This document shows, piece by piece, positions 42,869-50,519 of a stretch of DNA of 64,000 bases; within the stretch, counting starts at the first letter, position 1, and every line of letters begins with the position of its first letter. The position numbers and the translations under genes are program-made. The notes beneath the pieces are model-generated. The model saw nothing but the letters and a program-made list of their open reading frames with translations, was not told the DNA's origin and made no database searches. The DNA comes from a virus. The DNA lies in IMG/VR virus record IMGVR_UViG_3300001796_000003, positions 33,044 to 97,043 of that record, one strand, 5' to 3'.

Positions 42869-43357
42869 GTGAGTCTTAATATCCGAATTGGTTTTACTAC
42901 TGTTACAAACAGCTGGATAAGTAGATTGGTTCGTTGGGCAACTAAAAGCCAATGTAGTCACGTAATTTTCGTCTACTACGATCAGGATTGGCAGGTAGAT
43001 ATGGTTTTAGAGGCTTCTGATGTCGGTTTCCGAGAAATACCTTTGTCAGTGTTTGAGAAGAAAAATACGATAGTGGCTCTTCTTGAACCCAAGGTTTGTA
43101 TAGATGAAGGGCTTAAATTTGTAGCACTCAACTATCTCGGTACCATGTTTGACTATACAGGTTTACTTGGTCACGGGCCTATACTCTTAGGACGTTGGTT
43201 TAAGAGAAAGTGGCACAACCCTTGGAATACGCCTTCTTCAATGTTTTGTTCTGAAGCTGTAGTGGTAGCAATGCAAAAAGCTGGATATCCGGGCGCTGAT
43301 AAGCTAACTCCTGAAGATACTAGTCCTCAGGACCTACTAGCTTTTATGTCCATGTAA
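42869..43357 (+). CDS. Permuted papain-like cysteine hydrolase (YiiX-type)
   Basis: 162 residues from a GTG with RBS GGAG. Order is His first (CSHVIFVYYD, His31), then Cys late (SSMFCSEAVVVAMQKAG, Cys127), the circularly permuted papain arrangement of YiiX/NlpC-P60 relatives (C92). These cleave lipid-amide, peptidoglycan or ubiquitin-like bonds. Role in lysis, host entry or acyl-protein modification is open. No signal peptide or membrane segment. Confidence 0.78.
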   Translation: MSLNIRIGFTTVTNSWISRLVRWATKSQCSHVIFVYYDQDWQVDMVLEASDVGFREIPLSVFEKKNTIVALLEPKVCIDEGLKFVALNYLGTMFDYTGLLGHGPILLGRWFKRKWHNPWNTPSSMFCSEAVVVAMQKAGYPGADKLTPEDTSPQDLLAFMSM

Positions 43358-43360
43358 TGT

Positions 43361-43366
43361 TATAAT
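43361..43366 (+). promoter_or_regulatory. Candidate -10 box TATAAT before first beta-helix spike
   Basis: TATAAT 21 nt before ATG 43388, RBS AGGAG in the leader. No -35. Confidence 0.5.
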
Positions 43367-43387
43367 ATTGCTGGTACAGGAGTCTTC

Positions 43388-44842
43388 ATGACGTTATCTA
43401 GCGATGCTCGCAAACGGTTAATTGTAGCCACAGCCTCTGTTAACATCGGCAATGAGATTGCTGATGCGGTGGATGAAGTAAATGCTCCACTTACATTATA
43501 TGTAGAGATAACGGGTAGTGATGTTTCTGGTGATGGCTCGAAAACTAATCCTTATTTTTCTGTTCAAAAAGCAGTAGATGCTGTTCCTAACCTAATCACC
43601 AATCCAGTGGTGATAAACGTTGGTCCCGGTACCTTTGATGGCTTTCGCATAGATAATAAGGAACCGGGAAGACCTGGAACCACGGATGGTAGTTATTTAG
43701 CCATCGTGGGTACACTAGATCTCGTAACATCGTCTACGACGGGCGGCACAGTATCTGGTTTAGTGGCCAACAATTCAACTGCGCTTAGTTCATTTACCGT
43801 TGCTGGAGCGAACTGGACTGTTGACGAACTAAAGGGAAAGTTTATCAAAAACCTTACATCCGGAGCTACCGGATGCATTCCCATTATTTCAAACACCTCT
43901 AATACTGTAACTTTCTATGCTGTCACGTCTACCTTTGCTAATGGTAATATTGTCAGTTTTGTTGAACCTAAAACTGTATTTAACAGCTCGTCGTTAACCA
44001 CGACAACCAATCCTAGTTCATCGACTACATCACAATACCTGTCAAATACTGACTCTGCAGCAATTATTAGAATATCGAACTGCGATAAGGGGTATGCTTC
44101 TTCGGTTTCCACATTTCCTTCGCTGCTTTTAGCTAATTTTAGAGTTACAGCCACAGGTACTACAACAAGAATTCGCACTGTGCTATCTAAGGTTATTATA
44201 AAAAACTTTATAACAGACGGAGCAGGAACTGGTAATCAAATTGCAGGTGGGAATAGTTCTTTATATATAAACGGCTGGTGCAGTCTTGGTGGTGGTTACT
44301 CCATAAACGCCGGAACAACTGGCCTTACTTCCAGTTTAGATCACTTCACTATAAATATGGCCTTTGTCGAACGCAGTAATGCTCTTGGTGGATTCTTTGG
44401 ATGCAATTCTTTTTCAGCCACTGATCTATACATAAAAGGTTGCACTACTGGTATTACTATGCAAAACAGCAATTATGCCTTATCCCGTACAGCCTTCGAG
44501 TCCTGTACTAAGGCCATCTTAAGCGATCAAGGTGACAATTATCAGAATTTGTTCGTGTCTAAACTTGGTTTGAATGGTGGTTTTTTCAATAATTGCGGTA
44601 CTTGCTTTGATTTTAAAGGTCCGCATTGGATTCAGACAAAGTTTATAGGCGGCACAGGAAACACTTTGATAGCAAACGTCAAGCAGGGGACGCGGTTTGG
44701 TTTTAGATCCGACTTTAATCCTGCTGGTACAACTGAAATAACCATGGATACAGCTAACGCAACATTAGCTGATGTCCGTGCAGCGACTCCAAAACTCGTA
44801 AATAATACCTATGGGTCAATAGCTTACGAGTCAGATTACTAA
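43388..44842 (+). CDS. Right-handed beta-helix tail spike-like protein
   Basis: 484 residues. N-terminal MTLSSDARKRLIVATASVNI motif plus ADAVDEVNAPLTLYVE, then Thr/Ser/Asn/Gly-rich repeats with single Cys rungs (VSGLVANNSTALSS; FESCTKAILSDQGD) typical of pectate-lyase beta-helices. C-terminus AGTTEITMDTANATLADVRA recurs in the next gene. Host-binding or polysaccharide-degrading spike is likely; no catalytic residues certain. Forms a paralogue pair with the next gene, sharing both ends. Confidence 0.8.
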   Translation: MTLSSDARKRLIVATASVNIGNEIADAVDEVNAPLTLYVEITGSDVSGDGSKTNPYFSVQKAVDAVPNLITNPVVINVGPGTFDGFRIDNKEPGRPGTTDGSYLAIVGTLDLVTSSTTGGTVSGLVANNSTALSSFTVAGANWTVDELKGKFIKNLTSGATGCIPIISNTSNTVTFYAVTSTFANGNIVSFVEPKTVFNSSSLTTTTNPSSSTTSQYLSNTDSAAIIRISNCDKGYASSVSTFPSLLLANFRVTATGTTTRIRTVLSKVIIKNFITDGAGTGNQIAGGNSSLYINGWCSLGGGYSINAGTTGLTSSLDHFTINMAFVERSNALGGFFGCNSFSATDLYIKGCTTGITMQNSNYALSRTAFESCTKAILSDQGDNYQNLFVSKLGLNGGFFNNCGTCFDFKGPHWIQTKFIGGTGNTLIANVKQGTRFGFRSDFNPAGTTEITMDTANATLADVRAATPKLVNNTYGSIAYESDY

Positions 44843-44854
44843 TAAGGAATTTAT

Positions 44855-46120
44855 ATGCCATTATCAGATGATGCCAGAAGACGATTGGTTGTAGCTACAA
44901 CATCAGTAGAAGCTGGAGAAGAAATTGCTAGCCATCTCGATGGATTGACTATCGATGAGCCACTTACATTGTATGTAGAGACAACAGGAAATGACAGTAA
45001 TCCTGGCACGCAGAATTTGCCTTTTGCTACGCCAAATGCTGCTTTAAATTATGTTCGTAAGTTCGAGATTAACTCGGAAGTGATAATTCAACTTGGCGTT
45101 GGTACTTTCGATGGCTTCACTTTGTGGGGTTTGTCGATTGGCCAGAATGCAACAACTGCAAGTCGCCTTCTTATAAAGGGCACATTGGTATCTGAGCTTG
45201 CTGGTACGTGCACTGCCACTGTATCCAGCGGAGTTACCATATTGACGGACGCTAGCAAAAGCTGGACTACCAATGAACACGCTGGGAAGATTGTAACAGG
45301 GACCACCAGTGGCGGTGTTTCTTCTGATTTTGTATGTCTTGGAAATACGGCTACTGAACTTTATGTCAGTACGAATGCGGCAACCTCGACTTCTTACACG
45401 ATTCAAACATTAGGAACTGTAATTGCGGCAACAACTAGAATGGGCGTATCTGGCTCTATTTTTGTGGGAACAAATCCAGTAATGGGCAGTTCAGGAAATA
45501 TTCTGGTTCAGTATGTGCGCTGCACTGGTGTTGCTCAAATGCGCGGCAATGTTACTTTTACTTCCTGTCAGTTTACGGGGGGTTTCAGTTTCTTTAACGG
45601 CATTGTTACTGCGAATCATTGTAGTTTTACAGCTTCTACAGGTCTTGGACATGGCACATCCGGAAGTCCTGGGCTTATCACAGTAAGCGGTGGACACTTT
45701 AGTAGCACTACGGCTGGTATTGCTTGGAATGGTCCTAGTCAACTTGCTTTGTTTGGAACTATTGGGTTTTTGAATTGTGCTACAGGTTTGTCAGTTTCTG
45801 GTGGTAAGGTTACTGCTAATAACTCAGCAGCGGGATATCGTTTTGTTGGTTGCACGACCGCTGTTCATTGCACTTTTGGCCATAGTCTATTGTCGGCTAC
45901 TACTACGGGCACAGGCGCACTTTTGACTGGTACTGGCAACACCACGGCAATTAGAGTTGAAAAGGGTAGTCGAGTGCAAGTTGCTGCAGCATCTAATATT
46001 GCGGGGACAACAGAAATTAACGTAGATGGGACTACTACGACTTTAGCGGCTATGCGAGCTTTAACTCCAAAGGCCTTCCCTTCTACTCCCAATGCCTTCG
46101 GAAGTTGTGTGTTCGAATAA
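44855..46120 (+). CDS. Second beta-helix spike-like protein, paralogue
   Basis: 421 residues. N-terminus LSDDARRRLVVATTSVEAGE and C-terminus AGTTEINVDGTTTTLAAMRA match its upstream neighbour, while the middle differs, suggesting duplication followed by exchange of the central host-binding part. Rungs of FTSCQFTG, FLNCATGLSV type indicate a beta-helix. RBS AAGGA precedes the ATG. Expected on the tail or virion surface. Confidence 0.78.
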   Translation: MPLSDDARRRLVVATTSVEAGEEIASHLDGLTIDEPLTLYVETTGNDSNPGTQNLPFATPNAALNYVRKFEINSEVIIQLGVGTFDGFTLWGLSIGQNATTASRLLIKGTLVSELAGTCTATVSSGVTILTDASKSWTTNEHAGKIVTGTTSGGVSSDFVCLGNTATELYVSTNAATSTSYTIQTLGTVIAATTRMGVSGSIFVGTNPVMGSSGNILVQYVRCTGVAQMRGNVTFTSCQFTGGFSFFNGIVTANHCSFTASTGLGHGTSGSPGLITVSGGHFSSTTAGIAWNGPSQLALFGTIGFLNCATGLSVSGGKVTANNSAAGYRFVGCTTAVHCTFGHSLLSATTTGTGALLTGTGNTTAIRVEKGSRVQVAAASNIAGTTEINVDGTTTTLAAMRALTPKAFPSTPNAFGSCVFE

Positions 46121-46125
46121 AATTG

Positions 46126-46131
46126 TATAAT
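46126..46131 (+). promoter_or_regulatory. -10 box TATAAT eight bases before deformylase ATG
   Basis: TATAAT then TCATTAGA then ATG (46140), no RBS; near-leaderless. TTGTGT lies 15 nt upstream as a poor -35. Confidence 0.5.
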
Positions 46132-46139
46132 TCATTAGA

Positions 46140-46568
46140 ATGAAATCAGAACTAGTTCTGTTTCCCGATCCAATTCTGCGCATCACCTCCGTAGAGTACG
46201 ACTTCTCTAGCAACATCGACTCTCTCATTGAGGGAATGTTCGACGTAATGTATAAAAACAATGGAGTCGGGTTGTCTGCTATCCAAATCGGAGTGCCTCT
46301 GCGACTTATTGTTGCAGACGTAGGAGAAGGCAGAGAGGTTTACATCAACCCCAAGATTCTTCGAATCGGTGGTACCAAGAAATCTATGCCGGAAGGTTGC
46401 CTTTCGTTTCCTGGTATTAGCGACGACATAATGCGTTATGCGAAAATAACAATTTCATATCAATCCCCTAATGGATCGCACTTAACATTAAACACTGGTG
46501 GGTTGAGAGCTCAAATGTTGCAGCACGAAATTGAGCATCTAGATGGTAAGTTGTTAGGTGGGAGATAA
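46140..46568 (+). CDS. def: Peptide deformylase
   Basis: 142 residues with all three deformylase motifs: NGVGLSAIQIG (41-51), PEGCLSFPG with metal-ligand Cys87, and QHEIEHLDG with His129, Glu130, His133. It removes the formyl group from new N-terminal Met using Fe2+ or Zn2+. Shorter than bacterial PDF (about 165) because the C-terminal helix is missing, as in other phage PDFs. First of a translation-linked cluster (deformylase, tRNA, micro-ORFs, hydrolase). Confidence 0.95.
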   Translation: MKSELVLFPDPILRITSVEYDFSSNIDSLIEGMFDVMYKNNGVGLSAIQIGVPLRLIVADVGEGREVYINPKILRIGGTKKSMPEGCLSFPGISDDIMRYAKITISYQSPNGSHLTLNTGGLRAQMLQHEIEHLDGKLLGGR

Positions 46569-46571
46569 TAC

Positions 46572-46646
46572 GGCTCCTTAGCTCAGTTGGCAGAGCATCC
46601 GCTTTGCTCAAGCGGAAGGCCAGGGGTTCGAAACCCCTAGGAGCCG
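46572..46646 (+). tRNA. Unusual tRNA gene with enlarged anticodon loop
   Basis: Acceptor GGCTCCT/AGGAGCC (7 bp), D arm GCTC-loop-GAGC, T arm AGGGG-TTCGAAA-CCCCT, discriminator G (46646), no encoded CCA. The anticodon arm is TCCGC plus TTTGCTCAA plus GCGGA, two nucleotides longer than normal. Either a 9-nt loop or a 6-bp stem with loop TTGCTCA (apparent anticodon GCT, Ser) can be drawn; a TGC (Ala) reading of TTTGC is also possible. There is no long variable arm as expected for serine. Identity undecided. Confidence 0.8.
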
Positions 46647-46649
46647 TTT

Positions 46650-46784
46650 GTGAGAATTTGGTGGAAGTGGAATGATCGTGGTTATATTCAGAACTTTTTC
46701 TGGCTTCTCTGGAAGCTGGGTCTGAATAAAGAAGCTGTTAATGTCAACGACAATTCGCTTAAGAATTTATATTGGAAGCCATGA
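46650..46784 (+). CDS. Micro-ORF 1 of a paralogous array (44 aa)
   Basis: GTG start with AGGAG six nt upstream, that RBS lying in the tRNA acceptor 3' strand (46639-46643). The 44-residue Trp-rich product contains NFFWLLWKLGLNKEA, which matches RFFRLLWRLGLNKKA in the next ORF. Function unknown; probably a small membrane or regulatory peptide. Confidence 0.6.
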   Translation: MRIWWKWNDRGYIQNFFWLLWKLGLNKEAVNVNDNSLKNLYWKP

Positions 46785-46909
46785 ATGATAGATACGATAG
46801 TTATCGCTTTTTTCGTTTATTGTGGAGACTAGGGCTCAATAAGAAAGCATCGGACGTCGGTGATGCTTGGATGCAGGCTACATTCCTGGTAATGCACCAT
46901 GACCGATAG
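46781..46909 (+). CDS. Micro-ORF 2 of a paralogous array (42 aa)
   Basis: ATG overlaps the stop of micro-ORF 1 (ATGA). The product has FFRLLWRLGLNKKA followed by a polar tail. Shared core with its neighbour over about 15 residues supports real coding and tandem duplication. No known domain. Confidence 0.6.
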   Translation: MNDRYDSYRFFRLLWRLGLNKKASDVGDAWMQATFLVMHHDR

Positions 46910-46997
46910 ACATAGGATGAACATCTTCATCGGTAAGTTATATAAGATTGGTTTACTTCGTGGTATGTCGTACGTGTATTTTTCTTTTGAGGTATAA
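46899..46997 (+). CDS. Micro-ORF 3 of a paralogous array (32 aa)
   Basis: Starts inside micro-ORF 2 and ends at 46995-46997. NIFIGKLYKIGLLRG is a diverged copy of the F..LLWKLGL core. Stop overlaps a short ATG and lies within TATAAT. Weaker evidence than its two upstream copies. Confidence 0.45.
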   Translation: MTDRHRMNIFIGKLYKIGLLRGMSYVYFSFEV

Positions 46998-46998
46998 T
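46993..46998 (+). promoter_or_regulatory. TATAAT six bases before ATG 47005
   Basis: GGTATAAT then GATTCT then ATG at 47005. Would make a leaderless mRNA for the short frame leading into the hydrolase region. Overlaps the micro-ORF 3 stop. Confidence 0.45.
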
Positions 46999-47004
46999 GA
47001 TTCT

Positions 47005-47413
47005 ATGATTACTGAAATGGATAGTCGAGAGCACCAGCAGCGGTAAAAAGCCCGCGCTGGAAACAGTACAAAGTAAAGTTGTAGAAGTACAGACGGTTGA
47101 GACTTTATATCATTACGTAATCGTAAGAGAAGACCTCCCGTTTGGAGTAGCACTCGCACAAACCGTGCACGCTGCCGGTGAAAGTGCGCAAAACACCACA
47201 GTACCGCCCAATACGCATGCAGTTGTGCTTGCTGTTCCCGATGAGGTTTCACTTCTCGTAGTGGAAGAAAAGCTACTGCAGAACGGTATTGAGATTACGC
47301 CTATACGTGAGCCCGATGTTCCGTATCTGGGGCAGTTGATGACAATCGGCATTAAGCCGCAACCCCGCAAGAAGCTGCGCAAGCTCCTTGCGAACCTACC
47401 GCTGTATCGATAA
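47005..47413 (+). CDS. PTH2-like peptidyl-tRNA hydrolase, start or frame unresolved
   Basis: The frame ending at 47413 encodes YHYVIVREDLPFGVALAQ, THAVVLAVPDE and GQLMTIGI, matching the PTH2 fold. It is open from 47009 but contains no ATG, GTG or TTG until 47165, inside the conserved core. The only good upstream start, ATG 47005, is in another frame and stops at 47046. A +1 shift, a CTG start (47012), a sequence error or a mutation could explain it. If functional it recycles peptidyl-tRNA. Confidence 0.6.
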
Positions 47414-47427
47414 CAGGAGAAATACAA

Positions 47428-47814
47428 ATGAAGCTCAACAAGCAGAAGTGGATTCAGGAAGTTCGCCGTGTGGAAGCAGAAATAAGAGTATTGAAGGACG
47501 CTATGCACAAGCCAGATTATCAGTTGACATTTTCACATTCGATGCTGCATAAACTAAAGGCAGAAGCCACTCGACTCTATGCTCTTCGCAGAGTAATGAA
47601 GAAGAAGAGCATGCAATTGAAGTCGTTCTTTTATACTGCAGTAAACGGGAAATACTCCTGGACGTACTGGAAGCGCACTGAGGACATGGATGAGGCCCAG
47701 GTGCTTACTTTCATCATAGAGTCGATTCCTGGCTGGAAGGATGGCTTTCTAATTGAAGATCCTGTCGATGCCATCGCGCCTGAATACGTGCCTCAGGAGG
47801 CCGTCGTTTCGTAA
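47428..47814 (+). CDS. Basic helical hypothetical protein
   Basis: 128 residues, Lys-rich with a coiled-coil N-terminal half (LNKQKWIQEVRRVEAEI) and a C-terminal acidic end. RBS AGGAG ahead of ATG. No domain recognised. Confidence 0.65.
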   Translation: MKLNKQKWIQEVRRVEAEIRVLKDAMHKPDYQLTFSHSMLHKLKAEATRLYALRRVMKKKSMQLKSFFYTAVNGKYSWTYWKRTEDMDEAQVLTFIIESIPGWKDGFLIEDPVDAIAPEYVPQEAVVS

Positions 47815-47831
47815 TTGGTATAAATGAGGAT

Positions 47832-48218
47832 ATGGCAAAATCCTCCTCCGTTAAAAAGACTATAACTGCATCAAAGTTTGATGCAATTATGAAGCGTCTC
47901 GAAGACCTGGAAAATCAGGTCTTCGGTCAGCAATTAGTTATCGATGAACTTAATAGTAAGCTCGAAACAACACAAAAAGACCTAGAAGGTGTACGCGCTG
48001 ACCCTTTTGGATTATCTAAGGTGACCTATACCAGCGGAACTTATATTCCTCCCGCGGCGCATACTTGTACTTACGGCTATCCAGATTACTTTGGCAATTC
48101 CACGTGTACTGTTTGCGGGCAGATGTTCTACGGTGTTATGACATACACTAGCAATACATCTACGCCAGAAGACAGCATTACCGAAAACATCGAGATCACT
48201 TGGGATGACAAGGACTAA
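47832..48218 (+). CDS. Coiled-coil protein with HxC/CxxC zinc-finger-like motif
   Basis: 128 residues. N-terminal coiled coil (KRLEDLENQVFGQQLVIDEL), then HTCTYGYPDYFGNSTCTVCG, a possible zinc site with H, C, C, C. C-terminus acidic. No known family; ends one base before the kinase start. Confidence 0.65.
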   Translation: MAKSSSVKKTITASKFDAIMKRLEDLENQVFGQQLVIDELNSKLETTQKDLEGVRADPFGLSKVTYTSGTYIPPAAHTCTYGYPDYFGNSTCTVCGQMFYGVMTYTSNTSTPEDSITENIEITWDDKD

Positions 48219-48219
48219 T

Positions 48220-48873
48220 ATGCGCAAAGCTAAGTACATTTGCTTTGAAGGAACAGAGGGTTCTTTCAAGTCAACCAACGCGAAGATGCTAGCGAAGTAT
48301 CTAGAAGATAAGGGTTTCAAAGTACTTCTCACCAAAGAACCAGGAACCCCGCATGCTCCATTGACGATGGAGTTACGCGGCATCATGCTAGACGTTCAAT
48401 ATGAACCGGAAATGACTCCGGTTGCTCGTGAATTCATTAGCCAAGCAATTAGATCCATTCACATTGAAAAAGTCATTATTCCTGCGTTACAGGAGTATGA
48501 TTACATCATTCAAGATCGTGGCATCTTATCTGGTCTGTGCTACGGCCACGTGTGCGGTAACGGTCATCTATTTCTAGCTCAACTCGCTTCTGAGTGCTGC
48601 AAGAACATTAAGGGTGATTGGCACGATCTGTACGACAAGGTTGTTTACTTGCGCAACAATGCGGCTCGTGGTTTGGTGCAAGCAACGTCGTCTAAGAAAG
48701 AGTTTGCGGCGGGTGATGCCATGGAAGCCAAGGGTGCGGAGTTTATGATGAAGGTCGCCAAGGACATGGATCAGATGGTTAATGCGTTCCCACATTGTAC
48801 AATTGATGTAGAAGGCAAAACGATCGAAGAGAATTTCGCAGAGATCCTTCGGCAGCTTGATCTAGGAGAGTAA
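48220..48873 (+). CDS. Thymidylate kinase-like protein with altered P-loop
   Basis: 217 residues from ATG 48220. ICFEGTEGSFKST (7-19) is the dTMP kinase P-loop, except that the glycine normally before Lys is Phe16 (usual GxxxxGK[ST]). YIIQDRGILSG corresponds to the DR Y/F region. It would make dTDP from dTMP with ATP, but the substitution raises doubt. A second kinase with intact P-loop lies at 36171. Two TMPK-like genes in one phage is unusual. Confidence 0.8.
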   Translation: MRKAKYICFEGTEGSFKSTNAKMLAKYLEDKGFKVLLTKEPGTPHAPLTMELRGIMLDVQYEPEMTPVAREFISQAIRSIHIEKVIIPALQEYDYIIQDRGILSGLCYGHVCGNGHLFLAQLASECCKNIKGDWHDLYDKVVYLRNNAARGLVQATSSKKEFAAGDAMEAKGAEFMMKVAKDMDQMVNAFPHCTIDVEGKTIEENFAEILRQLDLGE

Positions 48874-48875
48874 AT

Positions 48876-50519
48876 TTGAGTAAGACTAAGTCGCAGTCAT
48901 CTACAGCAAAGAATGAAAAGGATAGTGAACAAAAAAAGTCTGGCATAGTATCAGATTACGCAAACTTGTTCGACAAGTTAAATCGGGCTCCAAAAATGGA
49001 CGAACTTGTAGAGCTAGGGCATACAAAGGACTCAATTAAGCACCATTTTTCCTCGCTTACGCGGCTAGAGGAAATTGCTCGAGAGGAATATCCCGATAAG
49101 TTCTTTGACGTAGAGATTGCCGATCTTATTGAAGAGCGCGACCTAGTAAGCAAGCTGCGAAAGGTGGTAAAGCAGCATAACAAATTCGTTATTACGACCG
49201 CTATTACAGGCTGCAAAGTTCACGAAGGCTTTCACGCGAGCCTAAAGAGTTTCTGCAAGCAGAATAAGGCGGCGCTGCTTATTCTCGTTGCTTCGGATCC
49301 TGCTCACTACAAGCCTTCTAGTGGCTACGGAACTATAGATTCAGAATTAGCTAAAGAATGTGTTGTAGTAGAAGATACTTACCTTAATTCGAACTTCTTT
49401 ATTAGCACTATCAAGCTTTCAGCAAAGCAACCCAACCCCACAACTGGTTTAAGTGACATTGGTCAGCGCGAGGGTAGTTTTGTCTTCGCATCACCGAAGC
49501 AAAGCATGACGCTGGAATCTACCTCTAACGAGAAGCTTCCTCACGTGATGATGACGACGGGCGCAATTACATCTCCTGACTATGACACGGGAATTTACAT
49601 GTCGGAACGTACTGCCTACATTGCTGATAAACACCATGTTATGGGCGCTATCTATGTGAATATCTTCGATGACATTAAGTACGGTTATACGCAGATTCAG
49701 ATGCTTAATGAAGAAGGTAGTTTTGTACACTTTGGTAAGCGTTACTATCCCAACGGTAAGATCACAAGTGAATCGCCTGAAGTTCTTGTGTGCGGTGACT
49801 GGCATTCGGGCGAGACAGACCCCGCTGTGCGTGAGTGCACAGAGGAAATGCTTGGCTTCTTTAAGCCGCAAAAAGTTGCTCTTCATGACTCGTTTAACGG
49901 TAAGTCTATCAATCACCATGAGGAACACAACACCATCACTAAAGCTCAGCACTTTATGAACAATACGCCTTCGCTCGAACAGGAATTTGTTGGTCTCAGA
50001 GACGATCTTGATTGGTTTGCCAAGCAGGTTGAAGAAGTTGTTATTGTAAAGTCGAACCATGACGAGTTTTTATCTAAGGATTATCTCCGGTATGCTAAGT
50101 ATGCTAAGGACCCTCAGAATCACTACTTCTCTCTAGATCTCGCTAAGGCAATGATGGAAGGGAAGGATCCTGTTAAGTTCGCTACGGAAAAGGTTGGTCT
50201 CCAGGCTAAGAATGTCCGCTGGCTCCAGCGTGATGAGGACTTTAAGGTAGCTGGTATCCAGCTTGGTGCTCACGGTGATATTGGGCCAGCCGGCACCCGC
50301 GGCAATATAAAGAATATGCGTAAATCATATGGTCTGTCGGTGACTGGACACAGCCACTGTCCGGGTATCTGGCACGGAGCTTTTGCTGTCGGCACATCTT
50401 CATTCCTGAAGCTTGGCTACAACCAGGGACCCAGTAACTGGATGCAGACGCACGCCTTGGTCTACAGTGACGGAAGTAGGCAATTAGTAAATATTATTAA
50501 GGGACAATGGAAAATATAA
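48876..50519 (+). CDS. Metallophosphoesterase resembling phage T5 A1 protein
   Basis: 547 residues from a TTG with RBS AGGAG. N-terminal 1-110 contains a helical part (KLNRAPKMDELVELGHTKDS) of HTH type. Metallophosphatase motifs: CGDWHSGETD (about 305), LHDSFNG (about 336), KSNHDEFL (about 392, GNHD variant), GAHGDIGP (about 466), TGHSHCPGI (about 489). Length and motif order fit the T5 A1 family, which is linked to early host DNA degradation; here function is inferred. Overlaps the HNH gene by 13 nt. Confidence 0.82.
   Translation: MSKTKSQSSTAKNEKDSEQKKSGIVSDYANLFDKLNRAPKMDELVELGHTKDSIKHHFSSLTRLEEIAREEYPDKFFDVEIADLIEERDLVSKLRKVVKQHNKFVITTAITGCKVHEGFHASLKSFCKQNKAALLILVASDPAHYKPSSGYGTIDSELAKECVVVEDTYLNSNFFISTIKLSAKQPNPTTGLSDIGQREGSFVFASPKQSMTLESTSNEKLPHVMMTTGAITSPDYDTGIYMSERTAYIADKHHVMGAIYVNIFDDIKYGYTQIQMLNEEGSFVHFGKRYYPNGKITSESPEVLVCGDWHSGETDPAVRECTEEMLGFFKPQKVALHDSFNGKSINHHEEHNTITKAQHFMNNTPSLEQEFVGLRDDLDWFAKQVEEVVIVKSNHDEFLSKDYLRYAKYAKDPQNHYFSLDLAKAMMEGKDPVKFATEKVGLQAKNVRWLQRDEDFKVAGIQLGAHGDIGPAGTRGNIKNMRKSYGLSVTGHSHCPGIWHGAFAVGTSSFLKLGYNQGPSNWMQTHALVYSDGSRQLVNIIKGQWKI

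Noticed and set aside
47165-47413. PTH2-like gene starting at GTG 47165
   Set aside because: This start removes the conserved YHYVIVREDLPFGVALAQ part that continues upstream in frame, so it is not the real start.
49491-50060. 189-aa minus-strand frame inside the A1-like gene
   Set aside because: Fully inside a motif-rich plus gene; no RBS, no domain; antisense shadow.
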